DNA of 64,000 nucleotides. It comes from Caldovatus sediminis. Lineage in GTDB: Bacteria > Pseudomonadota > Alphaproteobacteria > Acetobacterales > Acetobacteraceae. Below, in pieces: positions 25,775-36,930 of this stretch. A model generated the notes under the pieces. It had not been told where the DNA came from, searched no databases, and saw only the letters and a program-made list of their open reading frames with translations. The translations under genes and the position numbers were made by a program. Numbering within the stretch: position 1 is the stretch's first letter; every line of letters starts with the position of its first letter. The stretch covers positions 292,313 through 356,312 of the forward strand of contig NZ_BMKS01000005.1 of assembly GCF_014644455.1 (NCBI RefSeq), written 5' to 3'.

Positions 25775-27117
25775 CCGGCGCGCTGCTCGACGCGCTGCTC
25801 TTCGCCGGCGGCTACAACGCGACCGTCGTCGCGCTGGGCTGCGCGGCCTTCGGGCTCGCGGCGGGTTCGCTCGGCTGCTTCGTGCTGCTGCGCGGCCGCG
25901 CGCTGATCGCCGACGCGGCGGCGCACGCCACCCTGCCCGGCGTGGCCGGGGCGTTCATCCTGGCCGCCCTCGCCGGGTGGGACGCGCGGTCGCTGCCGCT
26001 CCTGCTCGCGGGCGGGGCGATCAGCGCCGGCGCGGCGGTGCTGGCCGTCGGGGCGCTGACGCGGGGCGGGCGCATCCGCGACGACGCGGCGATGGCGCTG
26101 GTGCTCTCGATCGGCTTCGGCCTCGGCGTGGTGCTGGTCTCGGTGGTGCAGTCGCTGCCCGTGGGCGGGCAGGCCGGGCTGAAGTCGTTCATCCTCGGCC
26201 AGGCGGCGGGGATGAGCGCGTTCGACGCGCGGCTGATCGGCGGCCTCGCCGTGCTGTCGCTGCTGCTGGTGGCGCTGCTGTTCCGGCCGCTCGCGGCGCT
26301 CTGCTTCGACCGCGACTTCGCCGCCTCGGTCGGGCTGCCGGTGCGCGCCCTGGACCTCGCGCTGCTCGGCCTGATGCTCGCCGTCACCGTCGCCGGGCTG
26401 CGCGCGGTCGGGCTGATCCTGGTGGTCGGGCTGATGGTGATCCCGGCGGTGACGGCGCGCCTCGTCACCGAACGGCTCGGCGTGATGGTCGCCCTGGCGG
26501 GCGTGCTCGGCGCCGCCGCCGCGTGGCTCGGCGCCGGGCTCTCGGCGGCGGCGCCGAACCTGCCGACCGGCGCGACCATCGTGCTGGTGGCCTGCGCGAT
26601 GTTCGTCCTGGCGCTGGTCGTCGCGCCGCGGCGCGGCGTGCTGGCCTTCGCATGGCGCCAGTTGCGGCTGTCCCTGGTGGTGGCGCGCGACCACGCGCTG
26701 CGCGCCGCCTTCGAGGCGGCCGAGCGGCAGCCGGCGGCCGGCGCCATCGGCTGGCCCGATCTCGGCCGCGGCGCCGGCTGGTCGGCCTGGCAGCGCGCCG
26801 TCCTGCCGCGGTGGCTGCGCTGGGCCGGGCTGGTCGCCGAGCGCCCGGAGGGCGGCGTGGCACTGACGCCGGCCGGCCTCGCCATGGCGCGCGAGCTGAC
26901 GCGGCGGCACCGGCTCTGGGAGCACTACATGCAGTCCGCCGGTGGGCTGCCGCCCGAGGCGGCGCACCGCGCCGCCGACCAGGTGGAGCACACCCTGCCG
27001 CCCGAGGTCGCCATGGAGGCCGAGGCCTGGCTCCGCCGCCACGATCCGGCCCGGCTCCCGCCGGCGGGCGGCCTGATCCGACCGGGGGAGCCGGAGACGG
27101 AGCGCGGACCGCGATGA
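25771..27117 (+). CDS. Metal ABC permease fused to a DtxR-type repressor domain (YtgCR-like)
   Basis: 448 residues in one frame. Residues 1-285 are an ABC-3 family permease with about eight helices (RGRALIADAAAHATLPGVAG). Residues about 300-376 resemble a winged helix (WLRWAGLVAERPEGGVALTPAG). Residues 377-425 are an iron-dependent-repressor metal-binding/dimerisation domain. Counting against DtxR, H380, E384, H399, E406 and H407 occupy the ligand positions, and D403 sits where DtxR has Cys102. Chlamydial YtgCR has the same fusion and its repressor half is released by cleavage. The operon order (binding protein, ATPase, permease-repressor, permease) also equals ytgABCD. Whether this protein is cleaved or binds DNA is inference. 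Confidence 0.88.
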   Translation: MTGALLDALLFAGGYNATVVALGCAAFGLAAGSLGCFVLLRGRALIADAAAHATLPGVAGAFILAALAGWDARSLPLLLAGGAISAGAAVLAVGALTRGGRIRDDAAMALVLSIGFGLGVVLVSVVQSLPVGGQAGLKSFILGQAAGMSAFDARLIGGLAVLSLLLVALLFRPLAALCFDRDFAASVGLPVRALDLALLGLMLAVTVAGLRAVGLILVVGLMVIPAVTARLVTERLGVMVALAGVLGAAAAWLGAGLSAAAPNLPTGATIVLVACAMFVLALVVAPRRGVLAFAWRQLRLSLVVARDHALRAAFEAAERQPAAGAIGWPDLGRGAGWSAWQRAVLPRWLRWAGLVAERPEGGVALTPAGLAMARELTRRHRLWEHYMQSAGGLPPEAAHRAADQVEHTLPPEVAMEAEAWLRRHDPARLPPAGGLIRPGEPETERGPR

Positions 27118-28085
27118 CCGAGTTCCTGCAGCTCGACCTCGCCCCCCTGCTCGCGGCGACCCTCGCCTGCCTGGTGTGCGGCCTGATCGGCAACCTGCTG
27201 CTGCTGACGCGGCAGAGCCTGCTCGGCGACGCCATCAGCCACGCCGTGCTGCCCGGCATCGTCGTCGGCTTCTGGATCAGCGGCACGCGCGCGGCGCCGC
27301 CCCTGGTGGCCGGAGCGATGGCGGCCGCGATCGTGGCGGCGCTGCTGATCGCGCTGGTGCGGCGCCTGACGCGCCTCGAGCCCGGGGCGGTGATGGGCCT
27401 GGTGTTCTCGGGGATGTTCGCCCTCGGCATCGTGCTGATCGAGGTCACGGGCGCGCACGCCGTGGACCTCGATGTGGACTGCGTGCTGTACGGCCAGCTC
27501 GAGGCGCTGATCTGGCCGGCGGCGCAGGGGGCCGGCTCGCTGCTCGACCCCGCGGCGCTGGCGGAGTTCCCGGCCGAGGTGAAGACCCTGGCGGTGGTGC
27601 TGGCGCTGACCGTCGCGCTGCTCGCGCTCCTCTGGAAGGAGCTGCGGCTCGCGGCCTTCGATCCGGACTTCGCCCGGTCCATCGGCTTCGCGCCGCGGCC
27701 GCTGTCGCTGCTGGTGCTGGTGCTCGTCTCGGTCGCCTGCGTGGCGGCCTTCTGGGCGGTCGGCTCGATCCTGGTGATCGCCGCCCTGGTCGCGCCGGCG
27801 GCGATCGCGCGCGCGCTGACCGACAGCTACGCGCGGCAGTTCGCGCTGTCCGCCGCGGCGGCGGCGGTGATGGGCGCCGGCGGCTACTGGGTCGCGGCGC
27901 TGGCGCCGGAGGCGCTCGGGCTCGGCCACGGGCTGAACGCGGCCGGGATGATGGCCGTGGTGGCGGGCGTCATGCTCGCCGGCGCCGTCGTGTTCGGCCC
28001 GTTCGGGCCGGTGCGGCCGGGCGGACAACGGCGGCGGCGCGCGGCCGCGGCGCCCGTGCCGCGCCTGCCTGCCGCGGCCGGGTAG
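27114..28085 (+). CDS. Metal ABC transporter permease, second subunit
   Basis: 323 residues, ABC-3 family with about eight or nine helices. The conserved GDAISHAVLPGIVVGF sequence near residue 38 and the VGSILVIAALVAPAAIARAL segment identify it. It pairs with the permease half of the preceding fusion protein. The start overlaps that gene's stop by 4 bp. The C-terminal 25 residues are an R/A/P-rich tail. Last gene of the operon. Confidence 0.92.
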   Translation: MTEFLQLDLAPLLAATLACLVCGLIGNLLLLTRQSLLGDAISHAVLPGIVVGFWISGTRAAPPLVAGAMAAAIVAALLIALVRRLTRLEPGAVMGLVFSGMFALGIVLIEVTGAHAVDLDVDCVLYGQLEALIWPAAQGAGSLLDPAALAEFPAEVKTLAVVLALTVALLALLWKELRLAAFDPDFARSIGFAPRPLSLLVLVLVSVACVAAFWAVGSILVIAALVAPAAIARALTDSYARQFALSAAAAAVMGAGGYWVAALAPEALGLGHGLNAAGMMAVVAGVMLAGAVVFGPFGPVRPGGQRRRRAAAAPVPRLPAAAG

Positions 28086-28396
28086 GGCGATCGCGGACGG
28101 CCGGAAACGGCCGGGCGCGCGAACCGGCGCGGCGAACAACGAGCGGGAGCCGGCGCGGCGGGCACGGCCGGTCGGAAACGGCTCTGGCGGCGCCGGGCGC
28201 GCGGGGGCGACGGATCGGCGGCCGGGGGCGCCGCGCGGCCCGCGCAGCCCTCCGCCCGGGGCCCCGGCGGGGCACCGCCGGTCCGGCGGGCGAACGGGAA
28301 CCGCGCAGCGTCCGCAGGGTTCCGGTCCGGTCCGGCCCCACGCCCGGATGCCGCCGCGCCGGGGCGCAGCCGCGAGCCGAGAGGAAGGAAGCGAGG
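28086..28396 (+). other. Intergenic region after the metal ABC operon, 311 bp
   Basis: Extremely GC-rich with no protein-like frame. A six-pair stem with a GAAA tetraloop lies at 28098-28113, 12 bp after the permease stop, and is repeated imperfectly near 28165-28183 (CCGGTCGGAAACGGC). Neither has a U-tract. These may be transcript 3'-end structures. The last 20 bp carry GAGGAAGG, the RBS of the next gene. Confidence 0.5.
28098..28113 (+). terminator. GNRA-capped stem-loop downstream of metal ABC operon
   Basis: CGGCCG-GAAA-CGGCCG forms a perfect 6-bp stem closed by a GAAA tetraloop. The position just past the operon stop suggests a transcript end or RNA-stability hairpin. Lack of a T-run argues against a classical intrinsic terminator. 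Confidence 0.4.
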
Positions 28397-29230
28397 ATGA
28401 CCGCGTCCGGGCGCCCGGAGGTGACGGGCTTCTTCCACGGGGAGACCAACAGCGTTGCCCATGTCTGCGCCGACCAGGACACGCGGCGCTCCGCGCTGAT
28501 CGGCCCGGCGCTCGACTTCGACCGCAACGCCCGCGCCACCCACACCGACTTCGCCGACCGGATGCTCCGCTTCGTGCGGGAGCGGGGGCGCGAGGTCGAG
28601 TGGATCCTCGACACGCACCCGCACGCCGGTCACTTGTCGGCCGCGCCCGACCTCAAGGAGCGGCTTGGCGGCCCGCCGATCGCGATCGGCGCCCGCGTGG
28701 TCGCGGTGCAGCGGATCTGGAAGGGGACCTACAACCAACCGGCCCGACTTCCCCGCCGACGGCTCGCAGTGGACCGCCTGTTCGAGGACGGCGAGCGCTT
28801 CCGCATAGGCGGCATCGAGGCGGAGGTGATGTTCACGCCCGGCCACACCGCGGCCTCCATCGCCTACCGGATCGGCGACGCCGCCTTCGTGCACGACACG
28901 CTGTTCATGCCGGACTCGGGGACCGCCCGCGCGGACTTCCGGCGGCGACGCGCACGCCCTGTGGCGTTCGACCCGCCGGCTGCTCGCGCTGCCGCCCGCG
29001 ACGCGCATCTTCGCCGGGCACGACTACATGCCGGGCGGGCACCATGGTGGGAATCGACCGTGGCGGAGCAGCGCGCCCGGAACATCCACGTCCGCGACGG
29101 CATCACCGAAGAGGAATTCGTGCGGATGCGCGAGGCGCGCGACACCGACCTCCCCCTGCCGGCGCTGATGCTGGACGCATGCGCGGCGGCGGGCGGCCCG
29201 ATCCGGAAGCGAACGGCACGTCCTGCCTGA
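28397..29230 (+). pseudogene. Decayed MBL-fold hydrolase (persulfide-dioxygenase-like)
   Basis: The N-terminus (VTGFFHGETNSVAHV, LDFD, VEWILDTHPHA) and several blocks (KERLGG, ARVVAVQRIWKG, DRLFEDGERFRIGG, MFTPGHTAASI, STVAEQRARNIHVRDG) match the BlaB/persulfide-dioxygenase type of metallo-beta-lactamase fold. The gene is damaged. The HxHxDH motif reads HPHAGH (GGT at 28628 instead of an Asp codon). An AACC tandem duplication at 28733-28740 shifts the frame and a one-base loss near 28771 restores it. A second compensating pair near 28940 and 29042 puts the WRS...FAGHDYMPGG segment, including a metal-binding His, out of frame. The open frame survives only because GC-rich alternate frames lack stops. 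Confidence 0.75.
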
Positions 29231-29270
29231 GGATCCCCCTCAACCGTTTCCCGCCGCGCAAGGCCCGGCG

Positions 29271-29345
29271 ATGAGGGGCGCGGGCCCTCCGTCCGTGCGG
29301 CACAACGTCGGCGGGGCGGATCGGGCGATCCGCGCGGTCCCCGGC
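29271..29345 (+). pseudogene. Possible remnant of a DUF2892 inner-membrane protein
   Basis: [19 protein letters not shown] resembles the start of DUF2892 proteins (NVGG-DR-hydrophobic helix), but the expected two membrane helices do not follow. DUF2892 genes often accompany persulfide-dioxygenase genes like the decayed one just upstream. Short match, so tentative. Confidence 0.3.
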
Positions 29346-29588
29346 GCCCTGTCCGGCCAGGCGGGCAGTGCCTTCGTCGCCTCCTCGCCGGCTGCTGGCG
29401 GCTGCGCGCCGCGCTCGGGCCCGACCCGCGCGGGGACCAGCCGGCGGTGCAGGCGGCCATGCGACGGGACGGAGGCGCGCCACGCGACACCTCGCGGCAC
29501 CCATGCCATGCTGGCCGCTGCGGCGGACCACCGGGCCGGCCGCGTGCTGCGCCGCGGCGCGGGACCGCTGGCGGCGGCCGGCGGGCGC
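29346..29588 (+). other. Intergenic region upstream of copA
   Basis: About 240 bp of arginine/alanine-rich open frames in several phases, with no recognisable protein. It ends at the CueR-type promoter of copA. Given the decayed genes on its left it may be degraded coding sequence. Confidence 0.4.
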
Positions 29589-29619
29589 TTGACCTTCCCA
29601 TGATGGGAAGCCTCATCTC
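29589..29619 (+). promoter_or_regulatory. CueR/MerR-type promoter of copA
   Basis: TTGACC (-35, 29589-29594) runs into a perfect dyad, CTTCCCAT-G-ATGGGAAG (29594-29610), followed by a weak -10 around 29613-29619 at the elongated 18-20 bp spacing typical of MerR-family promoters. The sequence closely resembles the E. coli copA CueR site (TTGACCTTCC...GGAAGG). Copper-induced activation by an unlinked CueR is expected. This also shows the ATG within the dyad is not the copA start. Confidence 0.75.
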
Positions 29620-29656
29620 CCCCGTCGCGCGATCCACCCCACGGAACAGACCCGAG

Positions 29657-32245
<2,589 letters not shown>

Positions 32246-32265
32246 GCCGCGACGGGGCCCGCGCC

Positions 32266-32538
32266 ATGACCGCCGCCGTCGAGATCTACACCGCCCCCGC
32301 CTGCCCGGACTGCCGCGCGCTGAAGGCGTGGCTCGACCGCGAGGGCGTGCGCTATGTCGAGCACGACCTGACCGACCCCGCGGTGGCGGAGGAGGCGAAG
32401 CGGCGCACGGGCGTGCGCGTCGCGCCGGTCACGCTGATCGGGGACCGCGTGTTCCACGGCACCTTCCCGGAGCAGCGCCCCGGCATCGCCGCGGCGCTCG
32501 GCCTCGCCGCGCGCAGGGGGGCGGGCGAGGCCGGCTGA
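32266..32538 (+). CDS. Glutaredoxin family protein
   Basis: 90 residues with a thioredoxin-fold start EIYTAPACPDCRALKAWLD (active site CPDC), the cis-proline region VAPVTLIGDRVFHG, and normal glutaredoxin length. The CPDC site suggests a thiol-disulfide oxidoreductase. It starts 20 bp after copA and probably shares its copper-inducible transcript, where it could handle thiol damage or copper-glutathione adducts (inference). Confidence 0.85.
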   Translation: MTAAVEIYTAPACPDCRALKAWLDREGVRYVEHDLTDPAVAEEAKRRTGVRVAPVTLIGDRVFHGTFPEQRPGIAAALGLAARRGAGEAG

Positions 32539-32640
32539 GCCTCGGGGCCGCGGCGCGCGCGGCCGCGCCGCTTGGCGGCCGGCGCGGGCGGCGGGCCGCA
32601 TGCGCGGCCCGGCAGCGGTCGGCCACCGATGCCGCCGGCA

Positions 32641-33345
32641 TCACGCCGCCCGGCCGGTCCCGCCCGCCGGCACGAGCCGCCGCGCGCGCTCCAGCAGCTT
32701 CGCGTTGACCGCGACGATGATCGTGCTGAGCGACATCAGCGCCGCCCCGACCGCGGGCGAGAGCACCAGGCCCCAGCCGTGCCCGATGCCGGCGGCGAGC
32801 GGCCGCCAGCACGCGGTCGCCGGGACGGAGCGCCGCGACCGGCACCTCCTCAGTCCCGCCGCCGGGCGTGATGCGGATGGCCGCGGCCGGCAGCAGCCTG
32901 ACCAGCGCCTCCAGCGCGCCCGAGGCGCCCATCACCGGGCGCATCTCGATCCAATGGCCGAGCAGCATGACCGCGATCAGCGTCGCCAGCTCCCAGAAGA
33001 GGGGCTCGCCGCCGAGGCCGAGGACGACCGCGCTCGAATAGAGGTAGGCGACCGAGGTCGCGAGCGCGACCAGCGTCATCATCCCCGGTCGGCCGCTCCG
33101 CACCTCTGCGGCCATGCCGGCGAGGAAGGGCCAGCCGCCGTAGAGGAACGCGACCGAGGCGAGGAGGAAGAGGACGTGGTCCGATCCGGGGAACTCCAGC
33201 GCCTCGCGCAGGCCGAGGGCGTGCTGGATCATCGGCGACAGCGCCAGGATCGGGACCGTCAGCGCGAGCGACACCCGGAAGCGGCGGCGGCGGCTGGGTG
33301 CCCCTCCGCGCGCCGCGCCGTCCCGTGGTGCGGGTGGGAGGCCAC
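32641..33345 (-). pseudogene. Gutted CopB-type P1B copper ATPase
   Basis: Reading from GTG 33345, a histidine-rich start (VASHPHHG) breaks frame, then FRVSLALTVPILALSPMIQ continues through four helices typical of CopB (YGGWPFLAGMAAEV, GMMTLVALATSVAYLYSSAV, LLGHWIEMR) to the actuator start LRPGDRVL. There, near 32803, the sequence jumps in another frame to the extreme C-terminus ([19 protein letters not shown], then [12 protein letters not shown]). The whole phosphorylation and nucleotide-binding region (DKTGT, HP, GDG motifs, roughly 400 residues) is missing. The two ends belong to one ancestral gene, so this is an internal deletion with frameshifts. Confidence 0.85.
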
Positions 33346-33355
33346 GCCGCGTGCG

Positions 33356-33880
33356 CTACCCGTCCGCGCCGGCGGCGCGGCCGGCGAGCAGCGCCGGCCG
33401 GCGCGCATCCGGCGCCTCTCGGCGGATCTCGCCGCGGGCGGCGCGCTCTTCCGGCGCCTCGGGGGCGACCCCGCGGCGCGACGCGGCCGCCCTGCCCGCG
33501 ATCCGGCGGACCAGCGGCACGGCGAGGCCGATCATGATGCCCCAGAACAGCACCGTCGCGCTGGCATGCGGCACGGGCATGAGGCCGCCCACGACCACGT
33601 GCGCCCAGCCGCCGATTCCCTGCCACATGGCGAGGCGCTCGTCGTGGAACAGCGCCGCCGCGGGGACAAGCGCCGACGGCGCCACGGCGCCGATCGCGAT
33701 TCCCGACATCCTGTGCTTCCCGGATCCCATGCCGCCCTGCGGCGACCACTGCGACCGGCCGGCGATCTCCCCACCGCGCATCGCCGGACGCCCGGCCTGC
33801 CCGCCCGCCCCGCCGCCGGACGCCTCCCGGAACGGGCGGCGTTCGTGGTGCGGTTCCGGTCCGGTCGCCTCGCCGAGCAT
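33356..33880 (-). CDS. Small membrane protein with SHOCT-like C-terminus
   Basis: 174 residues. ATG 33880 is chosen because AGGAGG lies 6 bp upstream. The N-terminal 60 residues are polar and low-complexity. Two hydrophobic segments follow (around MSGIAIGAVAPSALVPAAALF and ATVLFWGIMIGLAVPLV). The end, EERAARGEIRREAPDARR, resembles a worn SHOCT motif (RGEI-x-REE). SHOCT proteins often neighbour metal ATPases, and its stop is 10 bp before the broken copB. It may itself be degenerating. Confidence 0.5.
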   Translation of the reverse strand: MLGEATGPEPHHERRPFREASGGGAGGQAGRPAMRGGEIAGRSQWSPQGGMGSGKHRMSGIAIGAVAPSALVPAAALFHDERLAMWQGIGGWAHVVVGGLMPVPHASATVLFWGIMIGLAVPLVRRIAGRAAASRRGVAPEAPEERAARGEIRREAPDARRPALLAGRAAGADG

Positions 33881-34135
33881 GCGGGGCCTCCTGTTCCGGC
33901 GACGCCGTCGCACCGGGCGGAACGCCCGACGCTACCGCGCCGAAGGGTCGGCGCGACGGCACCGCCGTGGCCATGCCCCCGGTTCCGGCCATGCCGCCTC
34001 GCCGGGGAGCCATCGCGATGCCGCAGCCCATCGCGGGCCGCGCCCTCCTCAGCACGGGCGGCGTCGCCGCGCACATCACGAAACGCGGCGCGGGGACGGC
34101 TCGCCGTCGCGTCGCGCGCCGCGGATCGGCGACGC

Positions 34136-35986
34136 CTACCGCCCCGCGGCCGCGGCGGTTCCCTCCTCGCCGCGCAGCTCCTCGAAGCGCGCCGCGAGCG
34201 CCAGCAGGTCCATCGCCCGTTGCGCCGGCGGGCCGCGCAGCTGCGACGGCGCGATCCGCTTCAGCGCCTGCGTCGCGAGGTCGCGGCGGCCGATCCGCGC
34301 CGCGGCCTCGGCCAGCGCCGGGCCGCCCGTGCCCGCCTCGAGCGCGGCGGCGATCCACGCGGTCGCCGGCCCGGCCTCGCCGCGCGCGGCGTGGAACTCG
34401 GCCAGCGCGGCGGCGGTGCGGCCGCGCTGGTCGGGGGCGACCAGGTCCGGCAGGCGCCCCGGAGGGGTGGGCTCCGCCGTCCCGGCGGCGAGCGCGGCCT
34501 TGTGGAGCTCGATCCACCCGTTCGCCCGATGCTGGGCGGCGGTTTCCCTCAGCAGGCGCAGCGCGGCCTCCTGCCGGCCGCAGCGGTGCAGCTCCACGGC
34601 GATGCGTGCGCGCAGCGCATCGCCGATCGCCGGCAGTCGCTCCTGCGCGCTGCCGAGCTGCGGCAGGACGCGCAGCCCGAAGAGGCGCGTCGCCGGCGCG
34701 GACGGCGCGCCGTCCGGGGCGGACCCGCCCGCCGCGCCGCCGGCGGACGGCCCGCGCGCGGGCGCCGGCGCTGCCGCCGCCTCGAGCGCCGCCGCGGCGA
34801 GCCGGCACGCCGGCTCGCCATGCCCGATGTCGTTGAACGCGCCCGCCGCCTCGATCAGGTGCAGCGGCCGGGGTGTCGCGTCGGGCGGCTCGGTCACCGC
34901 GGCCTGCACCGCCTCCGCCGCGTCCCGCGCCCCCTGCGGGTCGCCCAGCGGGCCGTGCCGCAGGCGGGCGACGCCGCGCAGCACGCGCAGGCGCTCGAGC
35001 ACGGGGAGCCGCCCGCCCATCGCCGCCTCGACCGCGAGGTCGGCGAGTTCCGCAGCCCGCTCCCGCCGCCCCTCCTCCGCGGCGTGCCACGCCACCGCGA
35101 GCAGCCCCGCCGCGCGCTGGTCCGGGCGCCGCAGGTCGAGCGCCGTCGCCTCCGCCTCCCCGGTCTCGCCCAGGGCGAGGAGCGCCCGCACGCGTCCCGG
35201 ATGGGCGGTGCCCGGGGCGGCGAGGGCGGCGCGGCGCAGCGCCGCGCGCGCGGCTCCGGGGTCGCCCGCGCAGGCGTGCGCCTCCGCCAGCGCCTCCCAG
35301 TCGGATGGCTGGCGCCGTGCCGGGCGGGCCTCGATGGCCGCCGGCCAGCGCGCGAGGAGGGCGGCGAAGGTCGCGTTCAGGCGGCGCGCCGCCGGGGCGC
35401 CGTCGCCGGCGGGGCCGCCGGGATCCCCCGGCATGGCGGCGGCCCCGCGCAGGCCGCGGGCATGGTCGCGGCAGAGCAGCCCGGCCAGCTCGGCGAGGGC
35501 CTCGGCGCGCCGCGCCGGCCCGTCCAGGCCGCGGCGCGGCCGCTCGGCAAGCTCGTCGAGCGCGCCGAGATCGGCGGGGTGCGCCGGATCGTGGCGCGCC
35601 GCCCAGAGCAGTTCGGCGACCAGGATCCGATCGGCCGCCTCTTCGCGCCGTGCCCCGTCGCGGCCTGCCGCCCCCTCGCCCCGCAGACGCTGGCGGATCG
35701 CCTCGGCGGCATCGAGCCGGCCGGCGCGCGCCAGCGCGCCCGCCAGGGCCGGCAGCAGCCGGTCCTCGTCGCTCGCGGAGAGGCTCGCCGCGACGGCAAG
35801 CTCGACCAGACAGGCGGGGTCGGGGGCGGCCAGGCAGACGGCTTCCGGCCGGCCGGAAGGCGGCGTCGCCGCCAGGCCGCCCCGCACGGTGCGCGGCGGG
35901 CCGTCCTGCGGCGCCAGCACCAGCGCGAGCGGGGTCGCGACCAGGGCGAGGAGGAGGGCGACGTAGCGCACGGCGGGCGCCAGCAT
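34136..35986 (-). CDS. Exported helical-repeat (TPR-like) protein
   Basis: 616 residues. The N-terminus (MLAPAVRYVALLLALVATPLAL) is a signal peptide or membrane anchor. The rest is a long series of alanine-rich helix pairs with TPR-like spacing (AEAIRQRL, DWEALAEAHACAGDPGAARAALRRAAL, AAALAEFHAARGEAGPATAWIAAALEA, RIGRRDLATQALKRI). Cysteines are few. It probably forms a periplasmic solenoid scaffold; no enzymatic motif or named family is apparent. It stands alone between gaps of about 220-255 bp, so partners are unclear. Confidence 0.65.
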   Translation of the reverse strand: MLAPAVRYVALLLALVATPLALVLAPQDGPPRTVRGGLAATPPSGRPEAVCLAAPDPACLVELAVAASLSASDEDRLLPALAGALARAGRLDAAEAIRQRLRGEGAAGRDGARREEAADRILVAELLWAARHDPAHPADLGALDELAERPRRGLDGPARRAEALAELAGLLCRDHARGLRGAAAMPGDPGGPAGDGAPAARRLNATFAALLARWPAAIEARPARRQPSDWEALAEAHACAGDPGAARAALRRAALAAPGTAHPGRVRALLALGETGEAEATALDLRRPDQRAAGLLAVAWHAAEEGRRERAAELADLAVEAAMGGRLPVLERLRVLRGVARLRHGPLGDPQGARDAAEAVQAAVTEPPDATPRPLHLIEAAGAFNDIGHGEPACRLAAAALEAAAAPAPARGPSAGGAAGGSAPDGAPSAPATRLFGLRVLPQLGSAQERLPAIGDALRARIAVELHRCGRQEAALRLLRETAAQHRANGWIELHKAALAAGTAEPTPPGRLPDLVAPDQRGRTAAALAEFHAARGEAGPATAWIAAALEAGTGGPALAEAAARIGRRDLATQALKRIAPSQLRGPPAQRAMDLLALAARFEELRGEEGTAAAAGR

Positions 35987-36203
35987 GCCACCGGCCGCGT
36001 CGGGCGGCGAGCGTCGCGGCCGGAAGGCGGCGTGCGCCGCCCGGCCGGTCCCGCGCGATGCCGCCGAGGCCTGCCGCCCCCGCCGGGGGCAGGGTCGCCC
36101 GGCGGCGGTCCGTTGCGCAGCGGCGCGGCCAGGTGGTCGCGACGGGTGCCGCGGCCGCGCCCGCCGCCGCCCCGGATCCCGCGGAATCCCGCAGCACCCG
36201 GCC

Positions 36204-36929
36204 TCAGGCGAACAGGAAGCCGAGGCGGTCGCCCTCCAGCACGGCGCAGGTCAGCGGCCCGCCGGACCAGGCGGCGGTGTCGAGGTTGATGCGGTTGTCG
36301 CGCACCTCCGGCGCGCCGCGCGCGGTGTGGCCGTGCACCACGACGACGCCGTGATCCGCCTCGGACTGCAGGAAGTCGTGGCGGATGCCGAGGAGGTCGT
36401 CCTCGCTCTGCGCCTCGAGCGGGATGCCGGGGCGCAGGCCGGCATGGACGAAGAGGTAGCCGCCCTCGCGGTGATGCAGCGCGAGGCCGCGGTCCAGGAA
36501 CGCGCGGTGCGCGGGCGGCAGGGCCGCGGCCCAGGACTCGCCCGGCGCCTCGGGATCGAGGGCGTAGCTCGCCAGCGTCTCGCGCCCGCCGCACCACAGC
36601 CAGTCGGCGCGCGCGCCGCGGTCGCCCGCCAGCGCCTGGCGCATCATCCGCTCGTGGTTGCCGAGCAGGTTGACGGCGCGGACGCCCGGGATCGGATCGC
36701 GCAGCAGCAGGCGGATCACGCCGGCGCTGTCCTCGCCCTTGTCCACGTAGTCGCCGATGTGCAGCAGCAGCGGCGCGGCGACGGGGCGGCGCGCGAGGTC
36801 GGCGGCGATCATCGCGTGCAGCCGGGCCAGCCGCGCGGCGCAGCCGTGCACGTCGCCCACCGCGTAGACGCGCCGGCCGCGCGGCAGCGTCGCCGGCGCC
36901 TCGGTGAAGCGGATGGACGGGGCGGCCAT
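36204..36929 (-). CDS. PPP-family metallophosphoesterase
   Basis: 241 residues with all the metal-binding motifs of the PPP phosphoesterase family: GDVHG, GDYVDKG, LLGNHE, FVHAGL and HGHT. Such bacterial proteins act as serine/threonine protein phosphatases or diadenosine tetraphosphatases; the length fits the small bacterial PrpA/ApaH-like group. ATG 36929 starts MAAPSIRF. The start lies 1 bp from the nitroreductase stop, so the genes are coupled. Confidence 0.88.
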   Translation of the reverse strand: MAAPSIRFTEAPATLPRGRRVYAVGDVHGCAARLARLHAMIAADLARRPVAAPLLLHIGDYVDKGEDSAGVIRLLLRDPIPGVRAVNLLGNHERMMRQALAGDRGARADWLWCGGRETLASYALDPEAPGESWAAALPPAHRAFLDRGLALHHREGGYLFVHAGLRPGIPLEAQSEDDLLGIRHDFLQSEADHGVVVVHGHTARGAPEVRDNRINLDTAAWSGGPLTCAVLEGDRLGFLFA

Positions 36930-36930
36930 C

